From positions 1 to 16,789 of the forward strand of contig JADNYJ010000659.1 in assembly GCA_015501075.1 (NCBI GenBank): a stretch of 16,789 bases of DNA, given 5' to 3'. This document shows, one piece after another, positions 1 to 9,557 of the stretch. A model generated the notes under the pieces. That model made no database searches. It saw only the letters and a program-made list of their open reading frames with translations, and was not told where the DNA came from. How positions within the stretch are numbered: position 1 is the first letter of the stretch; each line of letters starts with the position of its first letter. The DNA comes from Gymnopilus junonius (lineage: Eukaryota; Basidiomycota; Agaricomycetes; Agaricales; Galerinaceae). The translations under genes and the position numbers were made by a program.

Positions 1-916
1 AGATGAATCGCAGGGTCAAGGACAGGAGAGAACGGCTTACAACAGAGAAGGGGTTGCGAAAGGCATACAGTAAACCATTTATAGCCAGGATTGCGACATA
101 AATGCACAGAACGGTGATGCAGCAGAGAAAATGAACGAAGGCTGGATAAGTCCGATGCCCCTAAGTCAATATCAGTTTTTTGGCCTTTGTATGAAAAGAG
201 CCTTATATTCGTACAATGCATTTCGCACCGATCCATGGGCAGTGGTGATCTGCACAGTCAAATGTCACCTGTGGTCCTGGTGTGGCGTTAATGAGAAGGC
301 ATACCCATTTTCAAGACGCATCTATCACAAATTGAGCAGTGATGGGCCCTCTCTGGCTTGGGTGCCTGCATAGAATATGTGAGTTCTTCGCCATTGCGGT
401 ATTGCACTATGAACCCACCCAACATTTTCGGCACCATCTGCCCGGAGCAGAGAAATCGGTATCAGACAGAAGAGCATCTCTAAGGCTCATGTCGTCTCCC
501 TCAATATCGTTTCCTTCTAGGGTGGAAGGAGGCGCGTTTACAGGCCCTGGATCTCGCGCCAAACAGACAATGAGGGAAGAAAAGGCCAAAAATGTCAGAG
601 TATAAGTGACCAGCAGATGGATCATAAATAAAATGGGTTGATGAAGAGTTTGTAGATGGAAAGTGACTAGGACATAAAGGAGAGACGGGTGAGGTGCGAG
701 GATTAGAGATACGGTCCCTGAATATGAAATTATACTGAATGTTACAGTCTTGGGAGATCTACGAGACTGACCAAATAACGGTATATAATAGTACCAAGGT
801 TTCTTGAAAGGTTGGGTATCTAGAGGTTGTGGATTGAAGACTATAGTCGACTCTGCTGACCGCATTTCCGTATCAGTAAAGCTCAGCAGTGGACCAGGAG
901 ATCTTCGGGGAGCCAT
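1..916 (-). CDS. DHHC-type protein S-acyltransferase (5' part, cut by left edge)
   Basis: This is a membrane enzyme that transfers palmitate to protein cysteines. Exons read 916-419, 365-305, 249-215 and 160-1, with introns of 53, 55 and 54 nt, all GT-AG. Seen: a 166-codon first exon with two hydrophobic stretches, then the zinc-binding Cys-rich domain starting WCRKCW (C162, C165) and continuing across introns through HHCSICDRC to the catalytic DHHC at about residues 187-190, then PWIGAKCIGHRTYPAF and a third hydrophobic segment. The motif is completed only after splicing, which supports the exon model. The start at 916 is the first ATG of the long open frame; an upstream exon is not excluded. 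The fourth membrane segment and C-terminus lie outside the window. The family is certain, but which fungal paralogue (Pfa3, Pfa4, Pfa5 or other) cannot be told from this part. It is transcribed divergently from the thioesterase gene. Confidence 0.92.
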
Positions 917-1290
917 GTCGTGTCAAAGTAGTTGGTATACAAAATCCTTAGGCAAAAAGACATGAAGTACAGAAAGAATGTGTGTGTTCTTGAAACATGA
1001 AAATCGTCGTCGAGACGGTAGCGAGTAACTGAGGCTGAGTAAATTACGCGTTGACGGAATTGCCGGCGATGTTGCCGCACGGCCTACGTACTCAAATACA
1101 AACTAAACAACCAACTTGGAAGTTGGGAGAACCTCCACCAAGCCTGCTCGTTGTTGACTCCTCCACACTTACCGAGATAAATAGACGGAATCTTTTTAAA
1201 TGCTACTACTAATGGTCAATATGGACCTCGGGTCCGGCTCATTCGACCACCGGAAAACTACAGCACTTCTTTCTTCAGAACCACACTGCT
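917..1290. promoter_or_regulatory. Divergent promoter region, DHHC enzyme / thioesterase
   Basis: This 374 bp gap separates two divergent start codons. It contains a near-perfect inverted repeat at 1111-1126 (CCAACTT-GG-AAGTTGG) and an AT-rich TTTTTAAA at about 1192-1199, which could help position transcription of the thioesterase. An ATG at 1200 opens a frame running to 1382 that overlaps the thioesterase start at 1291 in another frame. No gene is seen here. The promoter role is inferred from position only. Confidence 0.5.
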
Positions 1291-2535
1291 ATGGCGCCGT
1301 TTTACAAGGCGGTGAAGGTGCAGCGAGTTCCATCCAATTCCGAACTCCTCCCGCCAGAGAAGGCCCCGGCCCAAATTATTAGTTTATACAGGGGTGATGT
1401 TGACGGAGAATGGAGTGTAGGAAGGTGAGTATTTGAGTACTTATACTACTTTCCGTGCCACCCAGTTTGTTGAATCAATGCAGCCTAGCCAATGGAGGAA
1501 TGCTCCTTACTATCTTAGACTGTACACTCTGATAACCCGGGCATTTCAGGCTACGTCCTTGCTTTGATACTGGAAGCCTGCATACAGTTCCAATCATCTA
1601 CACCTCATGTTGACCCATTGCACGTAACGGCACACTTCATTAGAACGACCGTCATTGCTCCTTTCACGATCAGCGTGTGTAACGTCAAAACCAGCTCGGG
1701 CTTCACGAACTTAACGGCCGAACTCCTGCAAGAGGTAATTCATATAAATACTGGAGAAACGCGTGCTTATATTGCCATGGATATGTAGGGTATTGTCAAA
1801 GTTATGGCCCACCTGATCTTCGGAATCAACGCTCCCAGTCCAAAGGATAAATTAAATCTTACATTGAATCCCCCTTCAAGTTATGCTCGTCGACTCCCTC
1901 TGCATTCACATCCTTCGCATGCAATTGCAAAGCCTTTACGACACACTTGGAAATTCCATCCCCACGTCAAATGGGCTGAGGATCCGCGTATTCTTTCTCG
2001 CAACTTACCAGATAGTCCAACTCGTACCAACTCTTCATCAGTTGGTGGTGGCGGACTCGAATGGGGGGCTTGGTTCGAATTTACTGACGAGAACGAAAGG
2101 ATTACAAATCCTTACCTTTGTTTCCTTGCAGACATTTTTCTGAATATCCCGACTCTACTTCCAAAAGGTGAGAGGGTCGGCCTCACAACAAGGTAAATTG
2201 TATGTTTCCGTAGTGTCCACCACCTTACGAGGATCTATAGCTGGTATCCTACCATCACTCTGTCCATCGAGTTCAAGAACAAAATACCACCAACTTCATC
2301 GCATTCCTCTCGTACCGTTGGGCTTTATTCCCTCGGACGATTCATGACTCCTCCACAAGGAAAACATGATGCTTATGTTGAAGTCTGGTCAGCCCCAACG
2401 AACATTGGTGAAGGCGAGGAGGTGGACAATTGGAGGGACAGACAAGTATGCCTAGCGATCGCCACGCAAATGGCGCTAACTCTCCCCATGGAAGTGAATA
2501 AAAAGAAAGGACAAGGGCATTTGAGCAAGCTGTAG
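1291..2535 (+). CDS. Thioesterase-like superfamily protein (double hotdog)
   Basis: Exons read 1291-1424, 1484-1497, 1550-1734, 1789-2192 and 2241-2535, giving 343 residues. Seen: an N-terminal stretch with YRGDVDGEWSVG, then SLANGGYVLALILEAC, typical of the first hotdog fold of TesB-like acyl-CoA thioesterases (the NGGY motif precedes the hotdog helix). The second half has GAWFEF, the family-like SWYPTITLSIEF and, near the end, AIATQMALTL. Such proteins hydrolyse acyl thioesters; the substrate here is unknown. Introns 1, 3 and 4 are GT-AG (59, 54 and 48 nt). Intron 2 (1498-1549) starts GA, yet reading phase and family homology place its boundaries exactly there. Exon 2 is only 14 nt. If intron 2 is not removed, translation stops within it. 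The start at 1291 gives the family-like N-terminus; an earlier ATG at 1200 is out of frame. Confidence 0.88.
1498..1549 (+). other. Apparent GA-AG intron in the thioesterase gene
   Basis: This 52 nt segment begins GAATGC and ends CATTTCAG, with a branch-site-like CTGAT at about 1529-1533. Removing it joins AATGGAG to GCTACGTCC and restores the NGGYVLAL family motif in phase. No usable GT donor lies nearby: the GT at 1522 would leave a 28 nt intron. Either the donor is non-canonical, or one base (for example a T after the first G) is missing or changed in this sequence. Confidence 0.6.
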
Positions 2536-2747
2536 AACATGTTAATGCCCATGTATATTCCTAGTCAGTTCAGTATAAAAAGTTGCTGTACATAGGTCAA
2601 TGAGTCATGTGTAGATCTGCAGATACCTTTTCATTCACGTGCAAAAAAAATAAGTACCTGCGCACCTTGCCATGTTTATACACTCAACTATGCTTAATCC
2701 GAATGTACATATAGAGTTATAATATACATATTAACGCATACAAATAA
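2536..2747. other. Convergent 3' intergenic spacer
   Basis: This AT-rich gap of about 210 bp lies between the stop codons of the thioesterase (plus) and the Pol delta-like gene (minus). It holds an A8 run near 2644 and no reading frame resembling the missing polymerase domain on either strand. It probably contains the two 3' untranslated ends. Confidence 0.6.
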
Positions 2748-4835
2748 TCAAGGATCATCCGCAACAATGTAGTCTCCTTCAATAGCATCCAGGCAGCGTC
2801 TCGCCACGGGTTTCAACAATCTTTTCTCTCGCATGGTGTTAAACGATACATAAGCCGCCTTGGCCTCTTTTACCTCTACCTCGAAGCATTCTAATTTAGA
2901 AAGCAAGAGAAGAGGTAGATACACGTCCTTCTGGAATTGGTCATCTATAAATTGGAGGAAGGATAAGGCCTTACCTTTAGACAATAAATAGCGAGGTCGC
3001 GACGAGAATTAGCATTTCCGTTTTGAAGGAGTGGGATATCTTTGTATGAATATCCTCCTTCCTTTGCCTTAAGAACCGCGAGGAAACAGCATCCAATTTG
3101 TAGGCTCCCTCGCCTGGTAGTCCAGGATAATGTTCTCGAATATGATGAAAGACGTCAAGGATTAGACGACCATCGTATCCCGGGCATTTCAAAAAACTGG
3201 GTCTCATCCATCCAAACGTTGGGGAATAGCTAGCACATGGGATTCACTATAGAAACAAAGAAAAAGGTTGGCTACTCACATTTAATTCGTCCTAGATACG
3301 GGAAGTTTGTTAAATTAAGTATTTGAGCGCGGTTCAATAGATATGCTATATCAAATTGAGTGATATTGTATCCAATGACGATATCTGGATCCACTTCTAG
3401 GAAAAACTTCTGCCATGCCGTCAGCTTATCGCTCTCACTTTGGAATGAAAGAACTTGTGCTCCATTAATGGGGGAACATGTGCCCAGAGTAAAAACAGCT
3501 CGAATGAGAGGATCTGGCTGACCTGGACCGGAATTAGTCTCAACATTGCAAACTTCGAATAGACTCAACTTACCATATATTGAGATCATGTTGCCTATTT
3601 GGAGCACAGATTGTCGTCGGGCGGTCGGGAATCCTCTGGGGGGGACGTTGGTTTCAATATCAAAGCTGAGTATACGTAGAGGAGCATATATTTCGCGATT
3701 GTCTACTGTGTCACATATCAAGATATCTTCTGTTCTGAGCAGATGTTGGGTATTATATCTCGGGGAATCAAGAGTGACGTACCTGACAGACACCTCCAAT
3801 TGACAATGAGATATGCTATCTTGCGTCGAAATTCGTTCGTACTTTCCGATTGGAATTTTCAGCCATGTCATCGCTGTTACCTGTAAGACAGGTGAGCCTG
3901 AGATAAAACCAAGAGGCTGATGTCATTACCTCATGGTCAACCATGAATCGCAAAGGGTATGGAACAGTTGCTTCGTAGCTGAGTTCAGGCACAGAAAATA
4001 AATCTCGATACTGAAGTCGACCTCCGGCCAGGACATGTATAGGATAAATAAGAACTCTCTATAATGGTGTGAACATGGCGACATATCTTTGATGCTTTGG
4101 GCGTGTCGATGATCACGTAGAGACACCTTGAGGAACGGACGTGATTCTCCATCTGCGGCTGTACATTGGTCTTCTAATTCAATATTTGAAACGGCCGGGA
4201 CCCCTTCGTGGATACTTTGCGGTCTCAAGGTTGGAAGTTCCTGTATAGAGTAAGGTACCGTCCAGAACGATATAGCGCGATAGACCCACTTACATTCAGG
4301 CGTTCTCGTAAAGGATTTAGGTCGTGCTCCGTTATGCCTGCAGGCGCCGGGTAATAAAAATAATGGTCGAAACCTCTGACCCGTGCTAGTAATGAATTGC
4401 CAGCCTGCAGTATATGATGAGGTTGAAATGCTTAGACGAATCTTTTGAAGACGAACTTTGGTTGCCCCAAAAAGGTAAATTTCTGAGGCGCCAAATTTGT
4501 CATTTCCGTCTCTGATGTCAATTTTCTGAAATGCTAAGCAGTCTGTCGGTTCATAGGGCGAGCCTGACCAAAGATGAGATGCGTACTTATTGAAGGCTTG
4601 TCCTCAACCGGAACTGGTAGTGGTGGTCTAGTCCATGTAGTATGTGTATTGGCCGTATCTGTACAGAGAGACTCTTTCATCAGGACATGCGAATGTGTGA
4701 ATCCGTATAGCTGATACCTCCATCTTTCCTAGCTAAATCAGACAATACATTGGCAAAGGAAGCCGCAGGCGCTACGGGTCTCCTCAATGTCGAAGCACTG
4801 GTTGCGCGTCTCGTCTCGGTTCTAGACAGAGACAT
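2748..4835 (-). pseudogene. DNA polymerase delta catalytic subunit-like, exonuclease part only, with frame breaks
   Basis: Exons (minus): 4835-4718, 4658-4587, 4533-4457, 4404-4294, 4240-4075, 4021-3930, 3880-3783, 3734-3574, 3522-3280, then 3229-2975 and 2930-2748. About 525 residues are visible against about 1,050-1,100 for family B Pol delta. Seen: a basic N-terminus, an N-terminal domain with RGFDHYFYYPAPAG, APLRILSFDIE (Exo I, D270 and E272), GYNITQFDIAYLLNRAQ (Exo II, D356), YDGRLILDVFHHIREHY, KEDIHT, and LAIYCLK-DVYLP (Exo III Y-x3-D). The protein then ends in ADDP before motif A; SLYPS, YGDTDS and the C-terminal metal-binding cysteines are absent, and only 212 bp separate it from the next gene. 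Frame breaks occur between 3280 and 3180 and near 3045-3035. Three donors start GTT or GTA rather than the usual GTG/GTAAG form. It may be a degenerate paralogue, or an exonuclease-only protein blurred by sequencing deletions. I found no full-length copy in the window. Confidence 0.8.
2926..2931 (-). other. NAGNAG tandem splice acceptor
   Basis: Reading the minus strand, the intron 2974-2931 ends TTCCAG and is followed at once by AAG, giving CAGAAG. Use of the first AG adds one lysine (LKKDVYLP); use of the second gives LKDVYLP, the form usual at Exo III of Pol delta. Both keep the frame. Confidence 0.5.
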
Positions 4836-5334
4836 TTGGTATCATGAACAAGGAGTCAGTGACGCATACTTGAGCGATGAACCTGAAGTTGAACAAGTTG
4901 AAATCGAGTAATCGGAATCTCTTGTAGTACTCCGCGCGCGCGTCACGCGTCATGGCACGTGGCCGCGACAACTTTTGACTGAAAACCAAGTCTGCCCAAA
5001 GTTTATGTAAGCCTTCTGGAGTGCCGTTCGACGGCCGGATACTGGTGTTTGTGGGCAAATAAATGAATAATAAAGCGGAAAAGAGAAAGAAGAAAGAGAA
5101 ACTCATCGGATATGATCCTATTGCTCTCACAATTGCTGTAACTATGGCTCAGAGTGCTTTGATGCGGAATTGGCCTGACTACATTACATAAGTAATTCAG
5201 GTAACTATGCTACTGTACCATTTCATTCTGAATCGGCACCCACGTGACTTTTTTGCACTCTTTGTTATGGTTCGCATTAACCACGTGGCTGTGCTAATTT
5301 TACGAGTTTTAATGTCCTACGCCAATCCACCACA
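4836..5334. promoter_or_regulatory. Divergent promoter, Pol delta-like / dynactin p62, with CACGTG boxes and an MCB-like box
   Basis: This 499 bp gap separates two divergent starts. It holds three CACGTG cores (4956-4961, 5241-5246 and 5282-5287), the last two 89 and 48 bp before the p62 ATG. It also holds an ACGCGT at 4945-4950, about 110 bp before the polymerase-like ATG and next to five CG repeats (4933-4942). In fungi CACGTG is bound by bHLH factors such as Cbf1, and ACGCGT is the MluI cell-cycle box of S-phase genes. Function here is inferred from sequence and position. No gene is seen. Confidence 0.5.
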
Positions 5335-7269
5335 ATGCCCCCCAGCGTGCGGTATCACTGTCCATGTCTCTCAAATTCCCCCTTTCCCCCTCCTCCTCAT
5401 CTCCAATCATCATATTATAGCTTCCACCCCCTTCACGAGCTTTTCTTCTGCGAAGAATGTGACGCTGTCCGTTGTAATCGATGTGTGACCGTTGAAGTCA
5501 GTTCGTACTACTGTCCGAACTGCCTTTTCGAGGTACCGAGCGCAAGCGTACGTGCTGAAAAGAATAGGTGACGCCCATAGCATTATAACTCCTTCATGAG
5601 AAATACTGAATACGACATATTTAGATGTGCTCGGAACTGCTTCTTGTGCCCTAATTGTCGGAATACACTTTCCGTCGTGCCTTCAGATCCTCCAGACTCT
5701 GGGGACGGTCGACTTACGGTACCAATAAGTTCACTCAATGAGCCACCTTTTTTTCTCTACTGCAATCATTGTAGATGGGACTCTGCAGAAGTAGGAATTA
5801 CATTTGAAAAGCCAACTGGTCTCGCTGGTGAGTGTGTTCTCTCTATTTTGAGGCTTTCTCATCATGAACGATCCATAGCCCAATTACAGAAATTTGAAGA
5901 CTCTGCTCCCGATTCACTCGAATTTGAGCGTTTGAAGGAACATTTTGAACCTTTCATACGTGCTTCGTCGCTTTCCTCTTCTACAAACCCCAGTCACCCG
6001 ACTGCTCATCCAAGCAGTGCGGCTCACTCACATCACGCTCATTCCAACTCTATTACAGCCGCCGCATCTGCCGCTTTGGCACGCGATGTTCCCGGTGTCA
6101 GCAAGTACAATCCTCTGTCGAGGAGCACCTCTTCAAGAAGCGCGACTGGCAAAGACCGAAGTGTCAACAAAGACGAAATGCCAGAATATCGAAGTCGTCT
6201 AGAAATATCGAAGGCAAGCGCTTCAGGTACAGGCGGAGGAGAGGCTGATGTTGAATTCATGCAACACTTGGAAGATATTGGTCAGGTCGCCACACTCGAA
6301 CAAAGATGGTTCAATAGCTGGGCTACGCCTTTGCAAACCAGGTACGTTATGTCGTGACGTTTCATTCATTTACTTAATGCAGCAGTAAAGCGAACTCAAA
6401 CCCCTTCGCATTCCCCTTCATTCCAAGCGATCAAAACGTTGTCCTGCCTGTACACATATCCTTATAAAACCAGAACAAAAAGCGCAATCTGTGAGGTATA
6501 AAATCAAACTCGTGGCCGCTAATTATCTTCCAGCAATTACTGTCGCCCTCCCTCATGCGCAAAGATTGACAGCCGAGTTAGCAAGGAAGCTGGTTGGTAA
6601 AACAACCTCTGCCACTGCTGACGATGAGAGAAGTTCTGCCTCGGATATGCATGCCGGAAAAACCTATCCATTCCACCTCGCATTAAGTAACCCTCTTTAT
6701 GATCCAATAACGGTCAGATTGTCTGTGCAAAGAATGCATGTGTCTACCGCCCCAACAACAAAAGATGATGGGTCTCCAGAGAAGGCTCGTCGGCCACCGT
6801 TTGCAGTTTCTCTACCGACCTCTTCCTTCTCAGTTGCAGCTTTTGCAGAAGCATGGGAATATGAAGATGATGAAGATATGTTTGGCGCTGATGATGGGGA
6901 TGACCTGCCTGGCAGAGGCGGCAAGGAGACGGATTCACGAGGCAAAGTGCGAACAGTCGGTGTCCTGGAAAAAAGAGCTAACGTGACACTCGTTGGCGGA
7001 GAGGTTGTGATAGGAAAAGAGGCCAGGGGAAACGTAAAGGTAAGTTTTTTGAACCAATCCCGTCGCATTACTGACCCCTCCGCGATGCCATTCAGTTCAA
7101 CATGCTGGTATCGTACACCTATCGGTCAGACGATCCATCACCAGAGGGCAACGACACAGAAGAGTCCTCGAAGACTACCCCTGAGGTCAAGACCTTTGCT
7201 TTCTACACTGTGGTCGATCTAGGACAGATCATACCACGAGAGGAGCCGAAAGCAGATTCGGACATATAG
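5335..7269 (+). CDS. DCTN4: Dynactin subunit 4 (p62)
   Basis: This is a subunit of the pointed-end complex of dynactin, the cofactor of cytoplasmic dynein. Exons read 5335-5567, 5625-6341, 6391-7039 and 7096-7269, giving 590 residues, longer than the human protein (about 460). Seen: an N-terminal zinc-binding region with paired cysteines (YHCPC, FFCEECDAVRCNRC, YYCPNC, then CARNCFLCPNC and LYCNHCRW up to about residue 150), a Ser/Ala/His-rich linker, a second Cys pair RCPACTHILIKPEQKAQS, then RYKIKLVAANYLP and a C-terminal beta-rich region. All of these are typical of the p62 family. The second intron needs the third of three nearby AGs (6389-6390) to keep the family frame; the first two (6382 and 6385) lead to an early stop. 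The acidic insert DDEDMFGADDGDD precedes the last exon. The start at 5335 gives the family N-terminus. Confidence 0.94.
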
Positions 7270-8563
7270 GATGGACTGACTCCATTCCCCCCTCAATTCC
7301 CTCAATTCGGAATTGCATTATGACGACAAGCCAAGACTGAGACTAGAGCACCAATATTGACGTGCATCGGAGTCTGCTGATATATTGTCTCTTATTCAGC
7401 TCCGTCCCTTGTTGGACGCTGTGTCCGACGGAAAATATCTGGCTTGGAACTCCTGACGGATGACTGCCTTCAATCTGCATCCAGTGAACGAGCCGATATA
7501 ACTCTTGATACCCTTTACTACGAGTACTACAACATTCCACACCATTAATTCGCAGTATAGAATACTTTATCTTCATGCTATTGCATCCTTGAAAGATTCG
7601 AGTGTTAGCAGTTATTAATGATGTAAATCACGCACCTCAAGGTCGGAAAAATGTTCGGACCTCCGTCCTCAAGGCCCTGACTCGTTATATTATGGATCAA
7701 GCAGATTATTACTCGTTAGTCAAACACCCGATCGCGCATCTCCTGATTCTCAACTTGCAAAGCAGCAAAATTTGGGGTCCCCTTGATTGCTCAGCTAAAA
7801 GAAAAAAAGCTAGATCCGTAGAAATGAAGATAAGATTTATTTGGAGGAGGAAATTGGGCGACCTAAGATAGGCGGAAAGAATTACGCGAAGCGTAACTGA
7901 GTACTCAGAATGTGAAAAGACACAAGATCGAAGTTCACAGTCGAAATCATCCACCTGTTCATTGGACTGGCAAGAATTTCAAGATCAAAAAATTTGCTCA
8001 ACATTCAGTAGCCAAGATTGTGACCTGAGATGCTGTCCGCACTGTATACTCTTGAGGAAGTGCAATCCCTCAAGGGTTTCGAGTAGGGACATGGAACTGG
8101 GGGAGTAGCTTCAAAGATGTCGCCTGCTGCTGCGGCCTGGGTATACCAATCGGGGTAAGTCGGGCGTTGCTCAAGGGTCTAGCTGGCTCAGGGTCACCAC
8201 TTAAGGACAAAAAGTAGGGAAAATATGCGGCGCTGTGTGCACTGCGGGTTTAAGTTGGCTGTCGAACTACCAACTCTCGTTTCTGAGGACAATTGAGGTG
8301 GAAGGCAGGTGCAGAAAGTCTCAAGTTATACTTGGTAGAGTTCTACTGTTCTACTGTTGCTATGCAAATGTGACGGCTGCGTTACATCAAATTTGAGCGT
8401 TTGAATCTGATGTCGTCTTTGACCCGTGTCCATCATCACTGATCCAGTCTGTCGAGAGCATTTCAGTGTTACTTTCCAATCTTTCTAGAGCAGGGCTCTA
8501 TTATTCTTTCTCTTTCACCACCTCCTACGCTGGTCGTTTATTTTGCCTCATTTCCTACCAGGC
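7270..8563. other. Gene-poor 1.3 kb intergenic region
   Basis: I see no convincing gene between the p62 stop and the next start. A stop-free stretch of 55 codons on the plus strand (7381-7548, ending LYYEYYNIPHH) lacks an ATG and has no clear splice context. A short tandem TTCTACTG occurs twice near 8340-8356. The last 100 bp are pyrimidine-rich (CTTTCTC-type), as in many fungal promoters near transcription starts, so the right part probably serves the membrane-protein gene. Confidence 0.5.
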
Positions 8564-9557
8564 ATGTCGGAGGGTTCGCAGGCGAATCAAGCACCGCGAA
8601 GTCCACCGCCCGCTGTCGTAGCAGAAGAGCGGCGGCCGCAAGCAGAGCCATTGCCATCGAAACGGGGAGGGATAGGATTTATTGAGGGCATCCATGCTCA
8701 AGTAGCCAATCAAGAACTTGGCACTGAAGGTGTAAGCCTTCCTGAAAGGCATCCCGCCGACAGAGATACGCTTCCGCCAGCTCCTTCGGAATCGGGCCAT
8801 CCTCTTCCTCCACTGCCGCCCACTTCGTCAGAACAAAATGTACCCTCATCTCCGACTTCCATCACCAAATCTCCTAGCATACTCAGTTTCCTCAAGCCCA
8901 AGAAAACCATTGGTGGTGTGCAACTGTTCACACTCATAATATTCAGTATTCAGTTGTTTGTACTGGGAGGAACAATCGTGGCATGGGTGTTTCTGACTAA
9001 AGTATTCGAACGCCTCTTTTCGAAAGCTGGGAATGGGCCAAACTTGTCATCGACTGTCTTTGTGCACGTCGTGTTCGTCATCGTGGTTATCTTCCAGCTT
9101 GTCTTCCTGGAAAGCGGCTTTTCCGGTTGCGAGCTGAACGGTATAGTCATATTCATCCAGGAGAGATCCTTCCGCGCCATAGAACGATTCCGTAGCTTCA
9201 GACACTGGAATTGCTTTTGCACCATGGAATCGACCACCGCTCCCTACGTATGCTGCTGCTCTAGCTCAAAGCGGAGTAGGTACCGGGGATGTAGAGGACA
9301 TCTCATCGCTGCGCCACCCCCTCCTGCCTATGGCAACACGCGAGCAGCACTCTGTTGCTCCAAGGTATTTGCGTGATAGCCTGAGGGTTCAGCGTCCTCC
9401 TTCGGTGCATTCAACCCATAGCCAGGTCCCAGACGAAAGACCAATGAGCTATGTTAGCAGGGATGAAGAATGGGAGACGATCCAGGATGCTGATAGGGCA
9501 TTGAGGCTTGAGGAGACGCTGAGTCGCTTGGAGGCACCCCAAAGAAGCAGAAGTTAA
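8564..9557 (+). pseudogene. Proline-rich protein with two predicted membrane helices, reading frame broken
   Basis: The frame from ATG 8564 is open for about 183 codons. Seen: a Ser/Pro-rich N-terminus (PPLPPTSSEQ), then SILSFLKPKKTIGGVQ leading into a hydrophobic helix (about residues 125-145) and a second one (FVHVVFVIVVIFQLVFLE, about 166-183). After that, protein-like sequence continues only by changing frame at about 9114, 9191, 9299, 9344 and 9365: RLFRLRAERYSHIHPGEILP, then GIAFAPWNRPPLPTYAAAL and GVGTGDVED, then HLIAAPPPPAYGNTR, then STLLLQG, then YLRDSLRVQRPP to the stop at 9555-9557 (SRS end). The C-terminal segment has SYVSRDEEWETI and a short charged helix. All five steps have the polarity of one missing base. 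The family looks like an uncharacterised fungal membrane protein; I do not know its function. The ATG was chosen because the open frame before it contains no other ATG. Confidence 0.65.

Noticed and set aside
2023..2045. CCAACT-AGTTGG inverted repeat in the thioesterase exon
   Set aside because: It is inside coding sequence with a seven-base loop and six-base arms, and is likely chance despite its likeness to the promoter repeat at 1111.
4822..5130. Minus-strand 102-residue frame with a hydrophobic start, upstream of the Pol delta-like gene
   Set aside because: It overlaps the Pol delta-like start in another frame and covers the divergent promoter; the composition looks non-coding.
6697..7068. 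Minus-strand 123-residue frame inside dynactin p62
   Set aside because: It lies opposite a well-supported p62 exon and has low-complexity Ser/Pro/Thr sequence typical of antisense reading.
7381..7548. A 55-codon stop-free stretch ending LDTLYYEYYNIPHH
   Set aside because: It has no ATG, no clear donor or acceptor linking it to p62 or to the next gene, and no family I recognise. A stop-free run of this length can occur by chance.
7343..7576. Minus-strand 77-residue frame with RLVHWMQIEGSHPSGVPSQ
   Set aside because: No known motif, no splice partner and no neighbouring exons in support; it also overlaps the stretch above on the other strand.
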